From an uncultured Pseudomonadales bacterium (lineage in GTDB: Bacteria; Pseudomonadota; Gammaproteobacteria; Pseudomonadales; Cellvibrionaceae), in the NCBI GenBank assembly GCA_947494095.1, contig CANLTI010000007.1, forward strand, positions 1 to 64,000: 64,000 nt of DNA. The letters run 5' to 3'. Both the position numbers and the translations under genes were made by a program. Shown piece by piece: positions 55,965-64,000 of the stretch (positions are counted from its first letter, which is position 1; each line of letters begins with the position of its first letter). The notes under the pieces are model-generated. The model made no database searches, was not told where the DNA came from, and saw only the letters and a list, made by a program, of their open reading frames with translations.

Positions 55965-56513
55965 ATGATGCCATTCCAGCACTTGCTCGACTTAATGATC
56001 TCTAACGATATTGCCCAATTAGGCGATTTTGTTGGGGTACCCTCAGCAGAAATTCAAGCAATGGAATTGCACTTTAACCTTAAATTCCCCGTCGCCTACC
56101 GGGAGTTCTTACAGGCCTGCGGGCGCTCTGCCGGCCATTTAGCGGGCTGGAGCTCTATTTATTTTGATGATTTAAAGGAAATAACCGAAGAATTTGAGTT
56201 TCATTGGGGCACTTTTAAAAGTGCCCAGCCATGCGCCAACAACCCATTACCCCATCACGCATTGCTCATTGCCCATTACGAAAACCATTTTGACTATTTG
56301 ATCTGTGACGCAAGCAGTACGGCCATATATCGCCTTAGCTTTAATCATGATTGCATCACCACCTATAGTTTTTCTGATTCATTTGAGGCCTATATGGAGT
56401 CAATGATTTTAGCTGCGGCCGACTCAAGCGGCCAGATTGCACCATTTTTTATTGATGAATGCGGCAACATGATTAAAGACGACTTGCGCATAATCGCCCC
56501 CGAAGTGGAGTGA
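55965..56513 (+). CDS. Second SUKH (SMI1/KNR4) domain protein
   Basis: 182 residues from the ATG at 55965 (a TTG at 55953 is possible). It shows the classic SMI1/KNR4 core: LHFNLKFPVAYREFLQACG near 28-46 and W.S.YF...LKEITEEF. Unlike the copy at 48883 it has the full-length domain. No toxin gene adjoins. It is a likely immunity-type or orphan member. Confidence 0.82.
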   Translation: MMPFQHLLDLMISNDIAQLGDFVGVPSAEIQAMELHFNLKFPVAYREFLQACGRSAGHLAGWSSIYFDDLKEITEEFEFHWGTFKSAQPCANNPLPHHALLIAHYENHFDYLICDASSTAIYRLSFNHDCITTYSFSDSFEAYMESMILAAADSSGQIAPFFIDECGNMIKDDLRIIAPEVE

Positions 56514-56629
56514 TTTTTAATGACCTGTAATGGCGCGACATTAGGCTAAATAACGAATAGTTAAACTGTGAACACCAGCCTGCAAGAGCTGTGCAGCAAA
56601 CCTAAAACACAGACCCAACGTAGAGGTTT

Positions 56630-57868
56630 TTAAAGCTGAGCCGCTACAGTGCCCCAGCTTTTACAGCTTGGGCACTGCCAGTGGTGCTTATGCCCTTGAT
56701 AACCACACGCGCCGCACTCATAAGCTTGTAGTTGCAATAAACGCTTTTCGACAAGCGCTAAAACAGACGATAAAGTCACTTGTGCATAGGTTGTTGGCGG
56801 CAGTAAAGTTAAGGCTTCGTGCACTGTGGCAAGTGCCTCCCAGCGCGCTAAAGCCGCCACTAAAAACGCAATCGCTTGTGGCTCACCACTTTGCTCAGCG
56901 ACAGATTTTGCTGCAGCCGGTAGCAACAGCGCTGACGGTTGCTGCTGATACATATCAGCTAATGACCAGTTCGGGTTCCCGTCAGACTGAATACAATAAA
57001 AAGCCTCAAGCCATAACGGTAAAACCAAGGCATGATAAGCAGGACTTGTGAGTATTATTTGCTGCAGCAAGGCTAATGCTTGCGTGGGGTTATTATCCAT
57101 AGAGGCCAGCTGGCTTTGCAAAATGCGTACGCGGGTTAAATCGCCCTCGAGCGCACTGGCGTGTGCCAAAGCGGTTTGCGCCTGCTGTTCATGCCCTGCC
57201 AACAAAGACGCTTGTGCTAATTCACAATAAAAATACACCTGCCATTGTTGCCATTGGGCCGCATTACACGGCTTATTACAGGGTGTTGCGCTGTTTGGCT
57301 GCGCACTATTGATAGCTGCATACTCGGGAGGGACCTGGTTTTGCGCAAGGCTGCACTGGCATAACGTCTTAACTGCATTGATCGCCTGCTGCCATTCACC
57401 TTCTTGTTGATAGACATCAACAAGCTTGACTAAGGCTTGCTGCGCCACCGAGCCATCGCAACACTGGCTTAATTCGGTATACAGGACTTCGGCGCGGTCA
57501 AAGAGCCCCGCTAGCCAATAATCCTCGGCCAGTGCCAAGCGAGCTTGCAGCATTTGGCTGCTCGATAAATGGGGATGCGCTAAAATATTTTGATGAATAC
57601 GAATAGCGCGATCGATTTCGCCGCGCTTATTAAACATAACACCTAACGCCATATGCACGTCTAGCGTATCGGCGTTAAGATCAAGTGCTGCCATTAATAC
57701 ATCAATTGCAGCATCAGGTTGCTCGGCCAGCAACAGGTTAATACTTTCGTAGTAGCGCTCAAGGTAGGCAGACGAAGCCACTCGCTTAGACGTTGACTTT
57801 AAATGGACTGGGTATTTAGCCAACAAAAAGCCAATCACCAATGCACTCAACAATAATAAAAAAATCAA
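56630..57868 (-). CDS. lapB: LapB (YciM), LPS assembly and LpxC-turnover regulator
   Basis: Inner-membrane protein that brings LpxC to FtsH and so controls LPS synthesis. The 412 residues have an N-terminal membrane helix (1-17), a chain of TPR repeats (about 35-340) and a C-terminal rubredoxin-like zinc site CGACGYQG...CPSCKSWGT. The start is unclear: the first usable codon is TTG at 57868, but a strong AAGGAG lies 7 bases before an ATC at 57880 that would give MNALLIFLLLLSAL. Follows lapA, as in E. coli. Confidence 0.93.
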   Translation of the reverse strand: MIFLLLLSALVIGFLLAKYPVHLKSTSKRVASSAYLERYYESINLLLAEQPDAAIDVLMAALDLNADTLDVHMALGVMFNKRGEIDRAIRIHQNILAHPHLSSSQMLQARLALAEDYWLAGLFDRAEVLYTELSQCCDGSVAQQALVKLVDVYQQEGEWQQAINAVKTLCQCSLAQNQVPPEYAAINSAQPNSATPCNKPCNAAQWQQWQVYFYCELAQASLLAGHEQQAQTALAHASALEGDLTRVRILQSQLASMDNNPTQALALLQQIILTSPAYHALVLPLWLEAFYCIQSDGNPNWSLADMYQQQPSALLLPAAAKSVAEQSGEPQAIAFLVAALARWEALATVHEALTLLPPTTYAQVTLSSVLALVEKRLLQLQAYECGACGYQGHKHHWQCPSCKSWGTVAAQL

Positions 57869-57903
57869 TAACGCGTTGATGCCTACGCTCCTTCTCGGGC
57901 AAC

Positions 57904-58215
57904 CTATTGCACTTTGACAACCGATTTCAGCGCACTTTGATGCCTAGTCACTTGCTTGCGAAGGTGCTGAACCTTAACCTGCATAAGCAACAGCCAAGGC
58001 AGTAAAAACAAAAAGGTAATTAACATGCCGGCACCTAACAACACTAACGATAAAGTAGGTACAGGCACCGCGGTAAAATCCCATTTATAAAAAGTCAGCG
58101 CAACAGTGCTCGTATTTTCAATCACAAAGTGCACTATCGCCAAGCCCAGTATCAATAGCCAAAGCACCATTAATAGCCTTGCAATCCATTTCCCCAATAC
58201 GGTTAATAGCGTCAT
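57904..58215 (-). CDS. lapA: LPS assembly protein LapA
   Basis: 103 residues with two membrane helices (about 12-33 and 50-76) and a basic C-terminal coiled coil (KVQHLRKQVTRHQSALKSV). Signature NTSTVALTFYKWDFTAVPVPTLSLVLLGAGMLI is the DUF1049 core. Works with LapB, whose gene follows 35 bases later. Upstream lies cmk instead of the usual ihfB. Confidence 0.9.
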   Translation of the reverse strand: MTLLTVLGKWIARLLMVLWLLILGLAIVHFVIENTSTVALTFYKWDFTAVPVPTLSLVLLGAGMLITFLFLLPWLLLMQVKVQHLRKQVTRHQSALKSVVKVQ

Positions 58216-58295
58216 ACTTGCCCCTTCTATTACTAATACTATGCTTAGAGATACACTCTATTACTGATGCTCTGGCTAAGATGCCGCATACCCGC

Positions 58296-58973
58296 TTACG
58301 CTTTTACTATAGCTTGCTGCGCCTGAACGGCACTTAACGCTTGCTCAAAGACTGCGTTAATATCCATACTTGTCGAGTCTAATAGTATGGCATCATCGGC
58401 AGGAATCAAGGGCGATGTTTTGCGCTCGGTATCCCGCTTATCACGCTCTTGAATATCGCGCAATATTTGCTCAGGGTCAACCTGCAATTTGGCCTGCTCT
58501 AACTGTGCAATACGCCGCCGTGCACGCTCTTGTGCACTGGCGGTCAAAAACAACTTAACCTTTGCCTCTTTGAAGACCACTGTTCCCATATCTCGACCAT
58601 CGGCAATCAAGCCTTGGCCATCAACGGCAAACGCGCGCTGACGAATCAATAAAGCGGTTCGCACCGGTGTCAGCGCTGCCACTTTGGACGCCGCCATGCC
58701 AATATGCTCCTCGCGTATTTGGCGCGAGACATCTTGCCCGGCAAGCCACACCTGCACCCCCTCTTCGGTAGGCTTAAAGTGTATCTCTAAACCCAGCGCA
58801 ATATTAGCCACTTGCTCTTCGCAACTTAAATCAACGCCCTTGCGCAAGGCCGCTAACGCGGTTAAACGGTATAGCGCGCCGCTATCGAGCAAGGCGAAAC
58901 CGGTATGTTTTGCGAGCAGCTGGCATAAGGTGCCTTTACCGGCGCCACTAGGGCCATCAACGGTGATAATCAT
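58296..58973 (-). CDS. cmk: Cytidylate kinase
   Basis: Phosphorylates CMP/dCMP. The 225 residues carry the P-loop DGPSGAGKGT at 6-15, DSGALYRL, DGRDMGTVVF and the SPLIPADDAILLDST end. The start at 58973 overlaps the pyrF stop as ATGA, so it is translationally coupled to pyrF. The usual downstream rpsA and ihfB are missing from this place; lapA follows after 80 bases. Confidence 0.95.
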   Translation of the reverse strand: MIITVDGPSGAGKGTLCQLLAKHTGFALLDSGALYRLTALAALRKGVDLSCEEQVANIALGLEIHFKPTEEGVQVWLAGQDVSRQIREEHIGMAASKVAALTPVRTALLIRQRAFAVDGQGLIADGRDMGTVVFKEAKVKLFLTASAQERARRRIAQLEQAKLQVDPEQILRDIQERDKRDTERKTSPLIPADDAILLDSTSMDINAVFEQALSAVQAQQAIVKA

Positions 58974-59731
58974 TTGGGCTCCACGACAGGACAATTAACA
59001 GTTAATGAGTGTACAATTTGTTCGCATACAGCAATGGGGTCGGCCGCTTGAGTAATTGGCCGGCCTATCACCAAGTAATGACTGCCCGCTTGCATCGCCT
59101 GCTGCGGTGTCATCACGCGGCGCTGATCTTGATTATCGCTACCGGCAGGGCGAATGCCCGGCGTCACTAAAGCAAAGTCACTACCACTTTGGGCGCGCAA
59201 CGCCGTCGCCTCTTGTGCAGAACACACAACACCGTCTAAGCCGGCATTTTTAACCAACCCCGCAAGGTGTAGCACTTGCTGCTCGGGTGTCCGCTCAATA
59301 CCCAATTCACTCAACTCTTGCTGGGTTGAGCTGGTCAATACCGTCACGCCAATCAATAAGGGCTTGCGCTGTACATTGGCAATGGCTTCGCTGGCAGCGC
59401 TCATCATACGCGTACCACCACTGGCATGAACATTAACCATCCAGACACCCAGTTGCGCGGCTGTTTTAACCGCTTTTGCGGTTGTCACTGGGATATCATG
59501 AAATTTTAAATCCAAAAACACCTCAAAGCCTAAGTGCTGCAATTGCTCAACAATGCGAGGCCCGCAAGCGGTAAACAGCTCTTTGCCCACTTTAACGCGA
59601 CAGAGTTTTGGTGACAGCTTACTCGCTAATGCCAAGCAGGCTTTTTCGTTATCAACATCTAAAGCAACAACAACAGGCGAACTTGCTGTTAACGTGATAT
59701 TTGAAGTCTTCAATAGGTTCGTCTCAATCAA
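58970..59731 (-). CDS. pyrF: Orotidine 5'-phosphate decarboxylase
   Basis: Last step of UMP synthesis. The 253 residues include VALDVDNEKACL, DLKFHDIPVT with catalytic Asp/Lys, VHASGG, TPGIRPAGSDNQDQRRVMTP and VIGRPITQAADP. No ATG precedes the conserved core; TTG at 59731 or TTG at 59713 is the likely start. It ends in ATGA with cmk. In most relatives pyrF lies after lapB; here it lies before cmk. Confidence 0.95.
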   Translation of the reverse strand: MIETNLLKTSNITLTASSPVVVALDVDNEKACLALASKLSPKLCRVKVGKELFTACGPRIVEQLQHLGFEVFLDLKFHDIPVTTAKAVKTAAQLGVWMVNVHASGGTRMMSAASEAIANVQRKPLLIGVTVLTSSTQQELSELGIERTPEQQVLHLAGLVKNAGLDGVVCSAQEATALRAQSGSDFALVTPGIRPAGSDNQDQRRVMTPQQAMQAGSHYLVIGRPITQAADPIAVCEQIVHSLTVNCPVVEPK

Positions 59732-59895
59732 AATAATACAACCCCATTAAGTGCTAGCGCTCGAGTGGCCACTGCGGCAAGCAGTCCGCAGCTCAACACA
59801 CCCTTAGCGTACCGCCTTAAGGGGACTTTTTGTTGGCGCCATTATAGCACGGGCACAAGGCCCCTCTGGTGCACAAAGCGCCTGTGTTAACGTAT

Positions 59896-59925
59896 AAAAA
59901 AACCCTACAGAGCCCTGCAGGGTTT
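59896..59925 (-). terminator. Terminator of aspS
   Basis: Reading minus, AAACCCT pairs with AGGGTTT (extended by neighbouring pairs) and is followed by a run of seven T's, 39 bases after the aspS stop. Confidence 0.75.
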
Positions 59926-59963
59926 AAGGTGGCACTCAAACGTAACGCACAGCGACGCGCACG

Positions 59964-61745
59964 TTAGTCGGCTTTTTTCTCGGCTTTCTTTTTGAGCGCA
60001 ATATTTAATTCGTGCAATTGCAACGTATCAACGGCGCCTGGAGCATCGGTCATTACACACGCTGCCGATTGCGTTTTAGGGAAGGCAATCACATCGCGAA
60101 TAGACTCAGAGCCAGTCATCAACATAATTAAGCGGTCTAAACCAAAGGCTAAACCACCATGCGGTGGCGCACCATGGCTTAAGGCATCTAATAAGAAGCC
60201 AAACTTCTCACGCTGCTCATCATGCTCAATGCCTAATATTTCGAACACTGTTTGTTGCATATCTTGGTTATGAATACGCACAGAGCCGCCACCAAGCTCG
60301 GTACCGTTAACCACCATATCGTAAGCGCGGCTTAATGCCGTCGCGGGGTTCGCTTTTAGCGCTTCGGGTGAACAAGAAGGTGCGGTAAACGGGTGATGGA
60401 GCGCTGTAAACTTGCCGCCGTCTAGCTCTTCAAACATGGGGAAGTCAACAACCCACATCGGCGCCCACTTGGTGGTGTACAACTCTAAATCAGCACCAAT
60501 TTTACAACGCAATGCGCCTAGGGCCTCAGAAACAATTTTGCCTTTATCGGCACCAAAGAAGATGATATCGCCATTTTGCGCATCTAAACGCTCCATCAAC
60601 GCTTTACGAACATCTAACGGCAAAAACTTCACAATCGGTGACTGCAAGCCTTCTTCTAAGTCAGTGACATCATTAACTTTAATGTACGCCAAACCGCGAG
60701 CACCGTAAATGCTCACAAACTTAGTGTAATCGTCGATCTTCTTACGTGACAGTTTATCGGCTGCGCCTGGTACTTTAAGCGCAGCAACACGGCCTTTAGG
60801 GTCTTTGGCGGGGGCCGAGAAAACCTTAAAGTCCACTTCTGTCATTAAATCTTTAACTTCAACCAACTGCAACGGAATACGTAAATCAGGCTTATCTGAG
60901 CCATATTTGTCCATGGCTTCAGCAAACGTCATGCGCGGAAAATCACCAAATTCAACATCAAGCGTTTCTTTAAACAGCTTACGAATCATTTTTTCGGTGA
61001 TGGCCATGATTTCGTCTTCAGACATAAACGATGTTTCGATATCGATCTGAGTGAATTCTGGCTGGCGATCTGCACGCAAGTCTTCGTCACGGAAACACTT
61101 AGCAATTTGGTAATAACGATCAAAACCCGACACCATCAATAACTGCTTAAACAGCTGCGGCGACTGAGGTAAAGCAAAAAACTTGCCTTCATGGGTGCGT
61201 GATGGCACCAAGTAATCACGCGCGCCTTCTGGCGTAGCGCGAGTCAAAATAGGTGTTTCAATATCTAAAAAGCCGTTATCGTGTAAAAAGTTACGAATTT
61301 CGGTTGTAATACTCGAGCGCAAACGCAAGTTGCGTTGCATGTCGAGTCGACGCAAATCAATGTAGCGATGCTTTAAGCGGACATCTTCGCCCACGCTAAT
61401 ATGCGAGTCTAATTGAAACGGTGGCGTTTGAGCCACATTGAGAATTTCAATCGCTTTACCGTAAACTTCAATTTCACCGGTCGCCATATTTTTGTTAGCG
61501 GTGGCTTCAGAGCGTGCACGTACAATGCCCTTCACCTGAATCACGTATTCGTTACGCACTTTATCAGCCAGCTCAAAATTCGCTTGATCATCGGGATCGA
61601 ACACCACTTGCACAATGCCGTCTCGGTCACGCAGGTCAATAAAAATAACACCGCCATGGTCACGACGACGATCTACCCAACCACAAAGTGTCACTTCTGT
61701 GTCGATCTGTGCAGGGCGAACCGCTCCACAATAAATACTGCGCAT
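59964..61745 (-). CDS. aspS: Aspartyl-tRNA synthetase
   Basis: 593 residues, the usual bacterial length. N-terminal OB fold ([26 protein letters not shown]), class II motif 2 [17 protein letters not shown], the GAD insertion, and motif 3 [12 protein letters not shown]. The start is set at the ATG at 61745 (MRSIYCG), six bases after AGGA; upstream alternatives reach 61784. The FmdB-like gene lies 57 bases further upstream, a common neighbour. Confidence 0.97.
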   Translation of the reverse strand: MRSIYCGAVRPAQIDTEVTLCGWVDRRRDHGGVIFIDLRDRDGIVQVVFDPDDQANFELADKVRNEYVIQVKGIVRARSEATANKNMATGEIEVYGKAIEILNVAQTPPFQLDSHISVGEDVRLKHRYIDLRRLDMQRNLRLRSSITTEIRNFLHDNGFLDIETPILTRATPEGARDYLVPSRTHEGKFFALPQSPQLFKQLLMVSGFDRYYQIAKCFRDEDLRADRQPEFTQIDIETSFMSEDEIMAITEKMIRKLFKETLDVEFGDFPRMTFAEAMDKYGSDKPDLRIPLQLVEVKDLMTEVDFKVFSAPAKDPKGRVAALKVPGAADKLSRKKIDDYTKFVSIYGARGLAYIKVNDVTDLEEGLQSPIVKFLPLDVRKALMERLDAQNGDIIFFGADKGKIVSEALGALRCKIGADLELYTTKWAPMWVVDFPMFEELDGGKFTALHHPFTAPSCSPEALKANPATALSRAYDMVVNGTELGGGSVRIHNQDMQQTVFEILGIEHDEQREKFGFLLDALSHGAPPHGGLAFGLDRLIMLMTGSESIRDVIAFPKTQSAACVMTDAPGAVDTLQLHELNIALKKKAEKKAD

Positions 61746-61841
61746 ACTCATTCCTATAATCACCTTCTCAATGGGTAAAACCACAAAGCTATCGCTTGTG
61801 TTTTAATATGTATTTAATCGCTACCATCATCTACTGTAGCT

Positions 61842-62114
61842 TTAGCTATCGCTGCTGGCCGCTTTGGGTTTAGCGTCGGGCTTTTTTTCGGCCTTGGGGG
61901 CGGCTTTATCGCCCGCAAGGTTCTTTTTGCCGCTCGATTTAAAATCGGTTTCATACCAACCACTGCCGCTTAGCCTAAACCCTGCGGCCGATACTTTTTT
62001 CTTTAACGACGCTTTGGAGCACTCTGGGCAGTCAATTAATGGGGCATCGCTCATTTTTTGCAACGCCTCTAACTCATGGTCACACTCGGTGCAGCGGTAT
62101 TCATAAATAGGCAT
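61842..62114 (-). CDS. FmdB-family zinc-ribbon protein
   Basis: 90 residues. The N-terminus has the CxxC...CxxC ribbon (MPIYEYRCTECDHE, DCPECSK) and the LSGSGWYETDF motif of the FmdB/CxxC_CXXC_SSSS family; the tail is Lys/Ala rich. Family members are common just upstream of aspS. Role unclear, perhaps regulatory. The start follows AGGAGTGACC. Confidence 0.88.
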   Translation of the reverse strand: MPIYEYRCTECDHELEALQKMSDAPLIDCPECSKASLKKKVSAAGFRLSGSGWYETDFKSSGKKNLAGDKAAPKAEKKPDAKPKAASSDS

Positions 62115-62516
62115 TGGTCACTCCTACAATATTGTTAACAGCGCGTCTTGCTCAATTAACGTCCTCAAACTATTAGCTCGAGCCCGCATCATAGCAAAAC
62201 AAAAGTGCCGCATTATACATGAGCACACCCAAGCACAAGCAAGTGCTAATCACAGCAATCATCAGCGACACACATGATCAACGTACCCAGCGATAAAACC
62301 CCCTAAAATAAGCCCTTTTTGCCACTTAAATATATAAAAAACGTTTTTTAGGCTATTTTATAGGGGTTTTTAGAGTTTTTTATTGCTGCAGAGGCTACTT
62401 TACTCTATATATACGGCAAAACAGCCAACGTTTAGGTGGTTGCGCTGACTTCGCGCACCATACAAGACATTTAAATAACAAAAAATTGATCATTAAGAGC
62501 CTACAGAGGAAACCAC
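62115..62516. other. Intergenic space upstream of the HU-like gene
   Basis: Apart from the promoter at 62383, nothing coding. The stretch from 62330 is very AT-rich. Confidence 0.5.
62383..62411 (+). promoter_or_regulatory. Predicted promoter of the HU-like gene
   Basis: TTGCTG (-35, 62383-62388), a 17-base spacer and TATATA (-10, 62406-62411). It lies about 100 bases before the start codon. Confidence 0.5.
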
Positions 62517-62969
62517 ATGCCACCACGTAAAGCGCCAGCCAAAGCCCCAGCCCGTAAAACTCCGGTTCGCAAAGCGGCTGTTACCGCCCCCGCTAAAGCA
62601 CCCGTACGTAAAGCCGCAGCAAAACCTGCCGCAGCGGCCAAAGTCAAAGCGCTTAAAGCCTTACAAGCGCGCTATACTAAAACCGATATTATCAACCGTA
62701 TTTGCGAAGTCACCGAGCTCAGCCGCAAAGATGTAAGCGCTGTTTTTGGTGAACTCGACAACATTATTGAAGCGCACATTAAAAAACGCGCCGTGGGCGA
62801 GTTTACACTGCCGGGCCTACTCAAAATTGTAACGGTCAAAAAACCCGCCACCAAAGCTCGCAAAGGTATCAACCCCTTTAACGGCGAAGAAACCATCTTT
62901 AAAGCGAAACCTGCCAGCATTGCAGTTAAAGTGCGCCCACTCAAAAAACTAAAAGAAATGGCGCTGTAA
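62517..62969 (+). CDS. HU-like DNA-binding protein with histone-H1-like N-terminal tail
   Basis: 150 residues. Residues 1-48 are a basic Ala/Pro/Lys/Arg tail with repeated KAP units (APAKAPARKTPVRKA), like histone H1. From about 50, an HU/IHF-type fold follows: TKTDIINRICEVTELSRKDVSAVFGELDNIIEAHI, then GEFTLPGLLKIVTVKKPATKARKGINPFNGEE and KVRPLKKLKE. Likely a nucleoid protein that bends or packs DNA. Ribosome site AGAGGAAA. Strong own promoter and terminator suggest high expression. It resembles the basic-tailed HU-like proteins of other proteobacteria. Confidence 0.85.
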   Translation: MPPRKAPAKAPARKTPVRKAAVTAPAKAPVRKAAAKPAAAAKVKALKALQARYTKTDIINRICEVTELSRKDVSAVFGELDNIIEAHIKKRAVGEFTLPGLLKIVTVKKPATKARKGINPFNGEETIFKAKPASIAVKVRPLKKLKEMAL

Positions 62970-62993
62970 ACACAGCGACTGCTTTGTGATTGT

Positions 62994-63017
62994 AAAAGGG
63001 GCATCGCCCCTTTTTTT
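62994..63017 (+). terminator. Terminator of the HU-like gene
   Basis: AAAAGGGGC pairs with GCCCCTTTT around a short loop and is followed by further T's, 24 bases after the stop. Confidence 0.85.
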
Positions 63018-63217
63018 ATGCCTGACACTTTAATGCCCACCATAAAGTCACAACTTAGACGCTGACAAGTCTCTTAAGCTCACTTAAAATAACCGCTATC
63101 ACCCCATAAAGCTAAAACTGTGAGGCTGTCATCACAACCCGCTTTATCCATACTCTTATTTTTGAATTCATCAACAAGCACATTGCTTTAAATTGCTTTA
63201 ACTAGGTGCCACACACT

Positions 63218-64000
63218 ATGCGCGCAAGCCAGTTTTTAATCGCGACCCAAAAAGAAACCCCCTCCGATGCCGTGGTCATTAGCCACCAATTAATGCTGCG
63301 CGCCGGTATGATCCGCAAGCTCTCTTCTGGCCTCTATTCATGGCTACCTTTGGGCCTTAAAGTGTTACGTAAAGTCGAAAAAATCGTGCGTGAAGAAATG
63401 AACAACGTCGGGGCACAAGAGGTGCTGATGCCCGTGGTACAACCTGCTGAGCTTTGGCAAGAGTCCGGCCGCTGGGAGCAATTTGGTGCAGAGCTTACCC
63501 GTTTTAGCGATCGCCACAATAACGGCTTTTGCTTGGGTCCCACACACGAAGAGGTGATCACCGATTTAGTCCGTAGCGAACTCAAAAGCTACAAGCAACT
63601 TCCTGCCAACTTTTATCAAATTCAAACCAAGTTCCGCGATGAAGTACGCCCACGCTTTGGCGTGATGCGCTCGCGTGAATTTATTATGAAAGATGCTTAT
63701 TCGTTTCATATTGATCAAGCGTCACTAGAAGACACCTACCAAAAAATGCACGGCGCCTATTGCGCAATATTTACCCGCTTAGGCTTAAACTTCCGCCCGG
63801 TAGAGGCTGATACCGGCTCGATTGGTGGCTCGGGCTCGCACGAGTTCCATGTATTAGCGGAAAGCGGTGAAGATGATATCGCCTTTAGTGATGGCAGTGA
63901 TTACGCCGCTAACATCGAAAAAGCCGAAGCCCTAGCGCCGGCACCGAGTACAGAGGCGATCAAGCCAAATGCCGAAGATATCGCCACGCCTAACCAAAAA
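63218..64000 (+). CDS. proS: Prolyl-tRNA synthetase, N-terminal part (cut by window end)
   Basis: 261 codons from the ATG at 63218 to the window edge, open throughout. Start [23 protein letters not shown] and [27 protein letters not shown] match bacterial ProS. Class II motif 2 ([26 protein letters not shown]) is present. The editing insertion begins just before the edge. Ribosome site AGGTG. The full enzyme is about 570 residues. Confidence 0.95.
   Translation, partial: MRASQFLIATQKETPSDAVVISHQLMLRAGMIRKLSSGLYSWLPLGLKVLRKVEKIVREEMNNVGAQEVLMPVVQPAELWQESGRWEQFGAELTRFSDRHNNGFCLGPTHEEVITDLVRSELKSYKQLPANFYQIQTKFRDEVRPRFGVMRSREFIMKDAYSFHIDQASLEDTYQKMHGAYCAIFTRLGLNFRPVEADTGSIGGSGSHEFHVLAESGEDDIAFSDGSDYAANIEKAEALAPAPSTEAIKPNAEDIATPNQK

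Overview
The window looks like the chromosome of a marine gammaproteobacterium. The best guess is a Cellvibrionales-type organism, somewhere near Saccharophagus, Teredinibacter or Simiduia. This is inferred from moderate GC, from conserved neighbourhoods (purM / DUF2066 / hda; nudE / yrfG-hslR-hslO; mtaD-ubiG; gspA-gspB) and from protein similarity recalled from memory. No rRNA gene was seen, so the genus is not certain.

Layout. 1-1200 is a small graveyard of mobile DNA: a frameshifted REP-type transposase and a broken tyrosine integrase pointing away from dusA, a known integration hotspot. 1.2-8.4 kb is core metabolism and replication control (dusA, tal, a TerB-like gene, rsmE, hda, a DUF2066 gene, purM, purN). 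8.4-9.4 kb has no protein gene but carries a clear CsrB/RsmZ-like regulatory RNA with 21 GGA motifs and a strong terminator. 9.4-17.7 kb holds a PAP2 phosphatase and glycosyltransferase pair, truC-smrA, ppnN, an RND/MMPL exporter and an FHA-domain protein. 18-20.7 kb is gspB-gspA of type II secretion. 21-27 kb is nudE, yrfG, hslR, hslO, mtaD and ubiG. 27-29 kb is a small three-gene chemotaxis-like set (CheY, CheX-like, MCP-like) with no CheA. Then come cysK, prc, a zinc-ribbon/YbjQ-like protein and ggt. 37.5-41.9 kb is a DUF1552 + DUF1592/dihaem lipoprotein pair. 42-46 kb is an orphan JetD-like protein coupled to a glutaredoxin, next to parC. 49.6-53.5 kb is an overlapping three-gene operon predicted to make and phosphorolyse glucosylglycerate. 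53.8-56.5 kb holds small and poorly known genes. 56.6-62.1 kb is lapB, lapA, cmk, pyrF, aspS and an FmdB-like gene in a rearranged order. The window closes with an HU-like protein and the start of proS.

Four copies of one short non-coding repeat family lie in intergenic spaces. Two still have terminal inverted repeats starting GTAA and perfect 8-bp target duplications, which is the signature of IS66-type non-autonomous elements. Translational coupling through TAATG or ATGA overlaps is frequent (smrA-truC, glutaredoxin-jetD-like, the glucosylglycerate operon, pyrF-cmk).

The strongest items for follow-up are the CsrB-like RNA with a candidate GacA box, the glucosylglycerate operon, the orphan JetD-like/glutaredoxin pair, the MITE family and the minimal chemosensory set.
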